From RUG11551 sp045586185 (lineage in GTDB: Bacteria > Planctomycetota > Planctomycetia > Pirellulales > Thermoguttaceae): a stretch of DNA of 64,000 nucleotides. Under the pieces are notes generated by a model that was not told the DNA's origin, ran no database searches, and saw nothing but the letters and a program-made list of their open reading frames with translations. Every line of letters starts with the position of its first letter. Position 1 is the first letter of the stretch. The stretch spans positions 1 through 64,000 of the forward strand of contig JAZMZV010000132.1 in the NCBI GenBank assembly GCA_045586185.1, read 5' to 3'. Made by a program: the position numbers and the translations under genes. Positions 47,001 to 55,300 of the stretch are shown here, in pieces.

Positions 47001-50000
47001 ATAACGTACCGGCAATTTTAACCGACGCATTGTCGCTGACGTTGGTAAAGTTTTGATCGCTGTTGGATTTCCATGAGGCTGCAACTGTAACATCCGAATT
47101 GCCGCTGAAATTCATCGTTGACCCGAAGTTGTCCATTTCGTTAACGGATAGCTTTCCGCCGGTCATATCCAAAACAGAACCATATGCGTTTTGAGTCAAT
47201 CCAAAACCGGAACTGCCGGACCTGGATGTAACAGAAGCGTTGTCGGAAATTGAAACGTACGTCTTGACGGACATGCCCGCCCACCATTCCTCGGACGTGA
47301 ACTGGCTGGCGCCGCTGTATTCCTGATAGGGAACGAAATCATAGCCGTCCAGCGGAACGACAGACGAGGCAGAGTCAATGCCGCCCCAGAAGTTGCCGTT
47401 GACAGTAACTTTGGCGTTGTCTTCTACAATGAACGACGCTGACGCCGCGCCAGTAGTAAAGTTGAGCGGAACGAACGCGCTGTCAATCGTCAGCGAGGCG
47501 TTTTCGCCAACGCCCAGCAAAGCTTCCTGTCCGTTAGAACCCAGCGTTACAGACGGGACTTGCGCTGTCGTCGAACCCCAGAAGCTAACGCTGCCGCCAG
47601 AGACGTCCAAGCTCTCCGTCGTTACAGAGCCGTTTTTCGACGCGAAGTAGGCTTCGCCGCCCTGGTCGACGGAAATTCGATTTGCTGTAACGGTGGAATT
47701 GTCGCCGTCAACAATCATATATCCGTTTTTGAGTTCAATCGCCTGAGCGGAAATCGCTACGTTGTTTCCATACGGCCAGACAAGAGAGTGGTTTCTGACG
47801 GTAATGTTTTCCGCCGCTGAAATCGTTAAATTATTTGCTGACATTTCCAAAAGGGTGTCGTCAAAAATGACGTTGCCCGCCTGAATCGTCGTACCTGTGA
47901 ACTCGTCAGCAGCGCCACCGGCAAAGACGACTCGGGATTTATCGTCGCCGTAAATGTTGCCGTTGAAATTCAGATTGTTAACGTTCAAATACGCTCCCTG
48001 CAGAGCGATGTTTTTCACCGAGCTGACTTCTTCAGACGTCAGGTCAACAGTGCCGCCTTTAACCGTCAAAACATAATTTGAAGATTCCGCATTAATCGGG
48101 GCTTTCATGGTCAGCGTCTGACCGCCCTGAATTCCAATCGTCGCGTTGCCGGTAAGAGTAATCGGCGAAGAGGAATCGGCGCTTTGGATGAATCGCAGCG
48201 CGCCAGTTCCGTCAGCTCCGGAACCTTCAATTCCCAAATACGTCTGCTCGCGAATTATCGGCAAGTCAGCATAAGTCGAATCGAAAATCATCTGCCCTGT
48301 TCCGGAAACAAACGTCTTGCCGGAAGCCGTTCCGCCTGAACCGCACAGATCTTGAGTAACCATAACCGTACCGCCGGAAACTCTCAAAATCGCGGCGTCG
48401 CCAGCGTCAGCTCGTCCAACAATTATGCGGCTGGCGTTAACAGTTCCGCCGGTAACTTCCATCAAACCGGTGGAATCGGCGGGAAGAGCAATGTTAATCG
48501 CGCCAGAGCTGGTCAGCATACCGCCGTTGATAATTAACGAACCGTTGGTAGAGGGTTTTTGAGCAACGTCAATGACGCCGTTTACGACTGAAATGCCGTC
48601 GTTCTGTACAAAAGAGCCGGTATAGTTTCCTTCGTTGTCGCAAATCATCAATCGAGGAACGGTAAATATACCGCCGTTGACTTCGATCGAGCTGGAATAT
48701 CTCATCGGCAGATAGTTTCCGCCAACGGTAAACGAACCGCTGTTAATAACGATTCGGTTTTCGTTCCAGAAATTGCTCGGCGCTGAGAATGTACCGCCGT
48801 TGAGTTCCAGATAACCTGTAACGTTTTTGTTTCCATTAGAAACGGTCATTGTACCGCCGTTAAGCAAAACCGTGCCGGCGATCGTGCCGTCCTGAGTTGA
48901 AGTTCCGCCGCTGAAAACAAGCGTCGTACCGGCGGGAATCGTATTGGTAAACGCGTTCGTTCCGCCCAAAACAACCATTTGATTGTCGTAGGAGCTAATC
49001 GCGTTGTCGCCGCCGAGAATAAAGCCGGTGTTGTTTCCTGTATCGCCAGCCCAGGAACCGGCATCCCAGTACTTAACGCCCGTCGGCGCGGCTCCGTAAC
49101 CGACAACGACGGCGTACTGTCCGTTGACGTCTAAAACCGCAGTCTGCCAGCCGGACGGCGCGGTCGTCAACGCGTTGGCGGCGTTGGCGGCGTCTTGCGA
49201 GCTGTACAGACCGGCAATCATCTGATCGCCGTTGGAATACGTTATCTTGTCGGACGCCGACAGGTTAATCGCTCCGCCGTTGGCGTTGAACGTTCCTTCC
49301 GTCGCCTTGATGTATCCGTAAGGACGCAGATTAATCGTACCACTGTTGAGATTGAACGTCGATTCCGCTCCGATGTCGATTGTCGTTGCGTTGAACGTTG
49401 CCGAGTCGTTGACGTTGGTCAGGGACTTCGTGCCGTTGGCGGCGATGAACGTTCCCGTTGTAAACGTACTGTTTCCGTTGAGAGTAATTTCAGCAGAGTT
49501 GTCTTTTCCTTCGACAATTCCCGTTCCAGCGCCCGCCCCAACGAGCGTGTCAGCATAAACTGTTACGTTGGCATTGTCGTTGAGTGTGACGGAACCGTAA
49601 CCAGCGCCGGTATGGCCCTGCTCTGCGTTTCCGCCAAAGAACGTCATGCGTCCGGTTGTAACGCTGGCGGAATCGCCCATCGTAACGTCGGTATGGACAT
49701 TGTCGCCGTCAGAATAATTGAATGCTGCGCTGAAAATGTTAGTCCGAATGGCGGAAGCGCCAGACATGGTCAGATTCGTCGTGCCGTGCTGGCTCAAGCG
49801 CAGGTCTTTCGCCTGAAGATAGCCGTCGCCGGACATCGTAATATTCGCCGTTCGAGTATTCTGGTCTGTTGCATACAGCTGACCGCTGTTGGAAATGTAC
49901 TTACCGCCGGAAATATTGACGTTTGAATTCTCATGATAGGAGAAATACGTCGTGCCGTTGGCGAAGAAGTATCCGCCCGTCTGCGTGAAGTTTGCTGAAT

Positions 50001-51864
50001 AATCTGAACTGTTGCCGATATTAGTCGTACCCGCAACCCTGATAACTGCGTCGTCTGAAAGCGTCATATACGAGTCGGTTTTATCCATAATAAGGTTTCC
50101 GTTGGCTTTGAACAAGGCGTTGCCGCCAACGTTTGTTGTACTGCCCTGGTTGTTCCAGTTGATAACAGTCAGAGCGCCGCCAGTCATGGTTGTTACAGAA
50201 CCTTCCGCGCCGGTCGCCCAGCCCATGCCGGACGTGCCGCTTCCAGAAGAAATGCGGGCGTTGCCTTCAATAAGAACGTTGGCTTTCGCCGACATGGCAA
50301 CCCAAAATTCGTTTGTCGCTGAGAACGAGCTGTTGTCGCTAAACGTCATTTCCAGAGCGTAATCTTTTCCTTCCAGAGGCAGCGTGATGTTTGTGGCGTT
50401 GTTCTTTCCGCCCCAGAAGTTGCCAGCGATGGTAAAAACGGAATCGTCTTTCATGACAACCGAAACGTAAGCGTGAGCGTCTGTCGAGTTCACGCCGTAG
50501 AACGGCGTAACCCCGCCGTTAGCTGTAATGCGGGAATTTCCTGACATGACGATGTTCGTTTCAGACGTGTCAGCAGCGTCATAATGATACGCCATATAGA
50601 AATTAGTGGCTTCCATAGAGGAATTGTCCGTCATATTAATATTAGTAACGCCGTGCTGACCCCAGTACATTGTTGTCGCTTTAAGAGAAGCGTTGCCGGA
50701 CATGTTGACGGCGCCGACTCGTTCATTTTGGTCTGAACCGTAAATCGTTCCGTTGACGATAAACTGCCCGCCGGAAAGGTTGGCAGTCGAATCCGCATGC
50801 CAGGAAAAATACGTCGTGCCGTTGGCGTTGACCGTTCCGCCCGTCTGATTGAAGACGCCGCCGGCGGAATCGTAGCCGATATAAGTTGTGCCGTCTATGG
50901 TCAGCGTCGCGTCTTGAGTAACGTTGACAGCGCCGGAGCTCAAAATGCGAAGTTGTGTGCTGGAAACCTTGGATTCTCCCGTCAACGTCATAGCGCCGCT
51001 GTCGTAAACGATTGCCGTCTTTAACGCAGCTTCTGAAGTCTCTTTCGGGTTAAGAGCGGAGCCGGCGTTGTAAATGCTGGTGTCGCCGTTAGCCGTCAAT
51101 TTGGCTTGATCGAAGAGGTAAACTTTAGATGAACCCTCGTAAATTTTCAACGTTCCAGACAACGTTGTCGAGGAGGCGTCGTACATGTTCACCGTACCGT
51201 TTCGAAATTCAGCATTAACCATAGAAAGCTTTCCGTTATCTGCCATTTCCAGAACGGATCTGTGAGAGGATGCGTTCCATCCAATACCGGAGTTGCCGCT
51301 TCGAGATTCAACCGATGCGTTGTCAGCAATCAGAATATACGATCTGGCGCTCATGGCAGTCCACCATTCTCCAGCCGAGAAAGAGCTGTTTCCCGTATAA
51401 TACTGAACCAGCGGGAAAAAATTCCCATGAGTTGGCGAGAACGTGGAAGCCGCGTTCGTACCGCCCCAGAAGTTGCCGGAAGCCGTAACAGTCGCGTTAT
51501 CCGTAACTTCAAACGTGAACGACGCCAAGCCGCTGGTCATGTTTCCCAACGGGATAAACGGACCGTCAATCGTCGTTTGTGACGAACCGCCGAACGTAAT
51601 GTCAACGTCCTGCCCTGCCGCGCCCGGTCGATAATTGGTATTGGAAACGGAAATCGTTCCCTCGTCAATATAGCCCGGATTGCCCAGCGTAACAGGCGCG
51701 CCGTTGTCCCAATAGCTTTCGTTGAGCAAGTCGTCTACCGTTGCAGACCCGGCGTTCCAAACCGTTTCCGCCAACGTTACGCTGCATGCGCCGACTAACA
51801 GCGTAACAATCGCTATCAGACTAACGCATCGACCCAGTTTAACCAAATTCCAATGGCTTTTCAT
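44008..51864 (-). CDS. Giant PEP-CTERM surface protein with internal module repeats
   Basis: About 2618 residues. A signal peptide (VSLIAIVTLLVGACSVTLAE) precedes a very long beta-solenoid-like body rich in Asn, Ser, Thr and Gly. A module with GNFWGG, then EWWTAMS or EFWMAM, then SRSGxSGxGW occurs four times (near 51.3, 50.3, 47.3 and 46.4 kb). Another with DQNxR and QHG occurs about three times (near 50.7, 49.8 and 46.8 kb). A third, with NTGF and VVLGGTNAF, occurs twice. It ends IPEPSTWALLALGVCGLLYL and RKR, a PEP-CTERM tail. The start is the ATG at 51864, where the signal peptide begins, not the ATG 33 bases upstream. It is probably exposed on the cell surface. Confidence 0.82.
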   Translation of the reverse strand: MKSHWNLVKLGRCVSLIAIVTLLVGACSVTLAETVWNAGSATVDDLLNESYWDNGAPVTLGNPGYIDEGTISVSNTNYRPGAAGQDVDITFGGSSQTTIDGPFIPLGNMTSGLASFTFEVTDNATVTASGNFWGGTNAASTFSPTHGNFFPLVQYYTGNSSFSAGEWWTAMSARSYILIADNASVESRSGNSGIGWNASSHRSVLEMADNGKLSMVNAEFRNGTVNMYDASSTTLSGTLKIYEGSSKVYLFDQAKLTANGDTSIYNAGSALNPKETSEAALKTAIVYDSGAMTLTGESKVSSTQLRILSSGAVNVTQDATLTIDGTTYIGYDSAGGVFNQTGGTVNANGTTYFSWHADSTANLSGGQFIVNGTIYGSDQNERVGAVNMSGNASLKATTMYWGQHGVTNINMTDNSSMEATNFYMAYHYDAADTSETNIVMSGNSRITANGGVTPFYGVNSTDAHAYVSVVMKDDSVFTIAGNFWGGKNNATNITLPLEGKDYALEMTFSDNSSFSATNEFWVAMSAKANVLIEGNARISSGSGTSGMGWATGAEGSVTTMTGGALTVINWNNQGSTTNVGGNALFKANGNLIMDKTDSYMTLSDDAVIRVAGTTNIGNSSDYSANFTQTGGYFFANGTTYFSYHENSNVNISGGKYISNSGQLYATDQNTRTANITMSGDGYLQAKDLRLSQHGTTNLTMSGASAIRTNIFSAAFNYSDGDNVHTDVTMGDSASVTTGRMTFFGGNAEQGHTGAGYGSVTLNDNANVTVYADTLVGAGAGTGIVEGKDNSAEITLNGNSTFTTGTFIAANGTKSLTNVNDSATFNATTIDIGAESTFNLNSGTINLRPYGYIKATEGTFNANGGAINLSASDKITYSNGDQMIAGLYSSQDAANAANALTTAPSGWQTAVLDVNGQYAVVVGYGAAPTGVKYWDAGSWAGDTGNNTGFILGGDNAISSYDNQMVVLGGTNAFTNTIPAGTTLVFSGGTSTQDGTIAGTVLLNGGTMTVSNGNKNVTGYLELNGGTFSAPSNFWNENRIVINSGSFTVGGNYLPMRYSSSIEVNGGIFTVPRLMICDNEGNYTGSFVQNDGISVVNGVIDVAQKPSTNGSLIINGGMLTSSGAINIALPADSTGLMEVTGGTVNASRIIVGRADAGDAAILRVSGGTVMVTQDLCGSGGTASGKTFVSGTGQMIFDSTYADLPIIREQTYLGIEGSGADGTGALRFIQSADSSSPITLTGNATIGIQGGQTLTMKAPINAESSNYVLTVKGGTVDLTSEEVSSVKNIALQGAYLNVNNLNFNGNIYGDDKSRVVFAGGAADEFTGTTIQAGNVIFDDTLLEMSANNLTISAAENITVRNHSLVWPYGNNVAISAQAIELKNGYMIVDGDNSTVTANRISVDQGGEAYFASKNGSVTTESLDVSGGSVSFWGSTTAQVPSVTLGSNGQEALLGVGENASLTIDSAFVPLNFTTGAASASFIVEDNAKVTVNGNFWGGIDSASSVVPLDGYDFVPYQEYSGASQFTSEEWWAGMSVKTYVSISDNASVTSRSGSSGFGLTQNAYGSVLDMTGGKLSVNEMDNFGSTMNFSGNSDVTVAASWKSNSDQNFTNVSDNASVKIAGTLYMGNDAGLSTLNQSGGLFTVGGDAFFSFHGDSNVNISGGSFYANGGYLYITDQRNRVSNIKLSGDSYLKANNFRTSQHGYTYLDITDSAVLDVNEFNLAYNCDNGDNVQAYVTMSGDSTLRAANFYSFKGNNDNNHSGAGYASFSMTDNAKAYITGNAWGGSNDADNVPGLVSGKDYNLEMNFGGDSYFSASEFWMAMAGKVHITIADNANVVARSGSSGLGWSEKTDGSLLEITGGNLSVSADAFFIGHSSTNADTGRANVIQTGGNATYSNIAIRHADSGYDFSGADSTLTVGNIFADSGSYINIADGTVNLGAMTNAGAATLNSGTINLQPYGTIVSTDGSFTVNGGAINAQASDKLSYANGDQMLVGLFADESTANSVYNITNVPSGWVKSVVPMNGHYAVVASYGTAPEGVKIWVADASGSMGDSGNWEGDANNSTGFVISGTNTMDNITGKTVVAGGTNAFNGDVPNSATIAVSGGTTNYAGSNVHGNLIIDGGTFNWTASEPRVNQDGYLEINGGTVTKTVNGWFRTENKFVMNGGYFKMPEGYAMLYNSETTINGGEIVMNRLIIADTTGNYTSKYTHNGGSTVINGQVEVGQKNGTTGYFDVNGGSVTTTGDFFVGREGNSKGYFNVTDGTFSNTTSIVVGRDNSSTGVMNVSGGDVYANRIIVGRAGAPDSGLLNVTGGTVWVNQDLCGTGGAPSGKTYVSGEGQMIFDSSYTDMAIIREQSYFGIEGSGSNGAGALQFLRNTDFATPITLTDDATIGIQDGATVTAKAALNAESDDSVLTVKGGTLKMTQTETGSLKNINLDSAQLQMAPDADTAHFGFASVDLSADSSLTFPAGKTINIGNPDDTEAFTMSVMGEGTFTIDSTLYLDAYTTDRATGMDKLDFSGFNGDILFAEPLNLTVHLDDAADFLGQVVTLDWLVGVPEEMYNIDNINLTLVNDAGIDFLYWLNADGSITLGDHNAIPEPSTWALLALGVCGLLYLRKRVRK

Positions 51865-51962
51865 GATATTGCTTCCAGTTGACATGAGTATACTCACTCA
51901 GGTTATAATTATGTGATTTGTATATATTGCTACATATTTGCAGTATTTTACTACTATTGTAC

Positions 51963-51990
51963 ATTATACACGACATTTTGAACATTTCAA
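51963..51990 (-). promoter_or_regulatory. Promoter of the 2618-residue PEP-CTERM gene
   Basis: On the minus strand, TTGAAA, a 16-bp spacer and TATAAT, preceded by CGTG. Leader of about 99 bases to the ATG at 51864, with a GAGTATACTC palindrome in it. Confidence 0.7.
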
Positions 51991-52277
51991 GCATTTTCCC
52001 ACAAAAAAATAAAAAAGATAGATAAAATTTAGAATTAAGAACTAATTAATCGGGTTTAAATGTTTTTGGAGTGCGACGGCTTGACGTCGGCGGCGAGGCG
52101 CCGCTCCCAATCCGCGCTACCGCGCGCTTGCCAAAACACGCTCCCGTTGGTCGCTTGCGTTTCGGAGGGTCGACGTCCTCGTCAACCGCAGGCGTCCCCG
52201 CCTGCCAATGGAACAATGCCCTAGAAAAATACTCTTTGCCAACACAAAAACCTTCTAGGATCGCGAGCGCAACTCGC
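51991..52277. repeat. Intergenic region with GC-rich modules
   Basis: No gene is visible. After an AT-rich stretch (to about 52065), a module at 52090-52161 has GGCGCCGCTCCCAATCCGCG, a CGCGCG hairpin and CGCTCCCGTTGGTCGCT, the third copy of this repeat. A GCAGGCGtccCCGCCTGC-like hairpin follows at 52189-52208. An AAAACCTTCTAGGATCGCG arm near 52248-52266 is related to 18399-18434. Confidence 0.65.
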
Positions 52278-52302
52278 TAAAAGAAAAAAGCGAGAGTCTC
52301 GC
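52278..52302 (-). terminator. Intrinsic terminator after the 1933-residue PEP-CTERM gene
   Basis: On the minus strand, GCGAG, loop ACT and CTCGC, followed by TTTTTTCTTTT. About 70 bases after the stop codon at 52370. Confidence 0.7.
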
Positions 52303-52347
52303 TTTCACGTTACTCTCGCTCGTTAGATATTGTACTACGCTTGCGTA

Positions 52348-52375
52348 ATTACGAATTACGCATTACGAATTACGA
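52348..52375. repeat. Heptamer array ATTACGA over a stop codon
   Basis: Four 7-bp units (ATTACGA three times, ATTACGC once). The TAA stop of the minus-strand gene is inside. Read on the minus strand, TAA recurs every 7 bases and so falls in all three frames. Confidence 0.85.
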
Positions 52376-55300
52376 ATTCTTTTTCCGCCAGTACATCAAC
52401 CCAATAACCCCAAGAGCCAGCAGCGCCCAGGTCGACGGTTCTGGGACGCCAGAGCCGGGTTCCGGCCCAGGTCCGGGAGCGTAAAGACCGATCAGGTACA
52501 GACCGTCGGTTCCGCCAACCAGATCAAACCAGTCTTGGTAATTCCCAAGCTTCGGGATATCGCTGTCAAAGCCTTCATCGGAAACCAGCTTGTATTCAGA
52601 TCCTTCCGCCGCCCAGAGTTTGGCGTCCTCGTTGCCACCTTCAAAGAACAGCTTGATAATCGAATTCTCATCGATTACAAACGCGCCGTCGTTGACGGTA
52701 AGCGTGTCGAATTGCTGCTGCGTCGGGTCTTCGTTATAAGCGCTGAATTCGAACAAGCCGGTCGCGCCAGTTTCAATTATAACGCTGCCGTTGACGGTCA
52801 AATCTCCAACAGAGTTGCCCGGCGAGAGGGTTGAGCCAGTCTTGACAATCAGATCGCCGTTGTACTTGCCTTTGAAGTCCAGTTCGCCAGCTTCAACTGC
52901 GAAGTTCTCCGGAGCAAACTGTCCGTCGGTTGACAAAATCTTGAGCGTTCCCTTGCCGGTCTTGATAGCGTTTGAACCGGTAACGGCATTGCTATTGGTG
53001 AATTCCAGCGATTTTTCACCTGAAGGAACGTTGTATTCCAACGCAGCGTTGGCAGCAATATCAATCGGACCGCTCGCCTTGACGGCGTCGCCAGTCAGGG
53101 TAAGCTTTCCTTCAGAAACCGTCGTATCGCCGGAATACGTGTTGTCGCCGGACAGGGTCAAAGTTCCTGTTCCAGTTTTATCCATCGCGCCTTCGCCGGA
53201 GACGACGCCAGCGAGCGTCAGATTCTTTCCGTCGGCAACTTCAATTGTACCGTTGGGAGCGGGAGCGTTCATTTCAACTCCGCCGTTATAGGTTTCCGTT
53301 GTCTTGTCGCCCTCGGTAAACTTAATGCCCTCTTTGTTCGTTCCGTCAATCGTCCACGCGTCTTCAGCCAGAGCTTCCGGCGAGTTGGCGCGATAATACT
53401 TATCCGTTGGCGGCTCTGATCCCTGCTTCTTCAAAACGAGTGTATTGCCCGTCGTGTCGAGATACCACTGCTGCGATTGAGCAGAGTTCACAAGCAGCTG
53501 GATATTGCCTGACGTCAAAGAAGACGCGCTGATCAAAGCGTATCCGCTGTCCGAGCAGTTGCTCCACCACGTATCAACGTCGCCGCTGTTGAACGTAACG
53601 TTAATCGTTCCAGACGTCAGCGTTGCCGCGCCGGTTGTCAGGAAATCATAATTGTCTGCTGTGGACGCGCTGTTGAAGTCAAATTTGACGGTTCCGCTGG
53701 TCAGCGCAAAATCTCCGATGGTAATTCTGGACGCAGCGCTCGTATCGCCGATGGTGAACGTTCCGCCGTTAATCGTAACGTTGGACGTAATCGAATTGGC
53801 GCCGTCAGCAAACTCCCCGCCCGATATTGTTACGTTAGACGCCAGGCTTCCGGAACTTGCCAAAACGAGCGTTCCGCCGGAAACGGTTGTCGCGCCGGTA
53901 TACGTATTAGCGCCGGACAGTGTAACTGTACCTGCGCCGGATTTAGTAACAGCGCTGGTTCCTGTTATAGCAGAGGCAATAGACCCGTTCATGTTGTTGA
54001 ACGTAATATTCCCCAAATTATGTATAGTTCCAGATTCTCCACGGATAAGAATATTCCCAGGACCGTCTCCCGTTCCTTTAAATGTTACTGCTGTGCCAGT
54101 ATACCCGTCTAATCCGTAAACGCTCTTTTTAACATCTAAAGTTGCATCTTTGTCAAAATTAACGGTAAAGGTTTTGTAATCGCCCTTGAGTACAAGCACA
54201 ACGTTGGATTTGATAGTTGACGTACCGCCTTTAACCGTCCAAACGCCAGTTCCGTTATATCCCGCACGAATATCATTAGAACCATCAACCGTTCCGGAAT
54301 TCAAAGTTACTTTATTAAGGTATTGGCCAGCCGACAATGTAAGCGTACCGCCGTTAATTGTCATTTGAACATTGGGAGCCGTTGTCCAGCTTCTTTTAAA
54401 TTCCAAAGTTCCTCCCGAATTGACTGTAATGGGAGCCGTTCCCCAGAATCCATTTGTATTCGAAGCTTTAAAGGCATCGGTATTATTGGCGTCAATAATC
54501 ATTTTCCCGCCGTCGACAATAACTTCTTTAATCGAATTGGGAGTTCCGGAATAAGCGTAACCGGTACGATTGAATATTTGCGTACCTTCGCCGACCTTTT
54601 TAATTGTTACGTTATACGCTCCGTTGTTGTTGCCGCGAATAGCGCTGCCGTATGTTGCAACATCTGTACTGGTTGTGCCAACGCCGATTTCAAAAACGTA
54701 TTGATTGTTTTCATTGCTGCCGAAAAGATATGAACCTCCATTGGGAGCGTTGAGCTTTCCAATGTGAATGGTTCCGGCTTCGGCGACATTAACTTGACCT
54801 CCATCAAGCGTTAAATCAAAGACGCCGAACGAATCTGGTTTGATACACATATAACCGCTTTTGACAGTAACGTGTCCATTATATCCGCCGCCTCCGTTAA
54901 AGAGAACGTATCCGTTTGTCGTCAAGTCGCCCGAACCGGAAACGGATTTGAAAGTCGAATAGCTTGATCCGGCAGCTGTTATAGTTCCGCCGTTCGCTCC
55001 GATGGTTAAATCGTAGTTGAACGTCTGTCCGCTTCCCGCAGCTGTTGTGTCGAGCGTTCCGCCGTTGATTGTAACGGGACCGGTTCCCAAACCGCTGACC
55101 TGGGCGATTTTCAGCGTTCCAGCGGAAATCGTCGTCCCGCCGGAATACGAGTTGGCGCCGGAGAGCGTTACCGTTCCAGCCCCGGTCATGGCTACGCTTC
55201 CTGTGCCGGAAATGACGTTTCCAATTGTCGCGGCGGAATCGTGAGCGAATTCCAGAACCGAGTTGTTAACAACTCCGCCGGTTCCCAGTGTACCGGAGCC

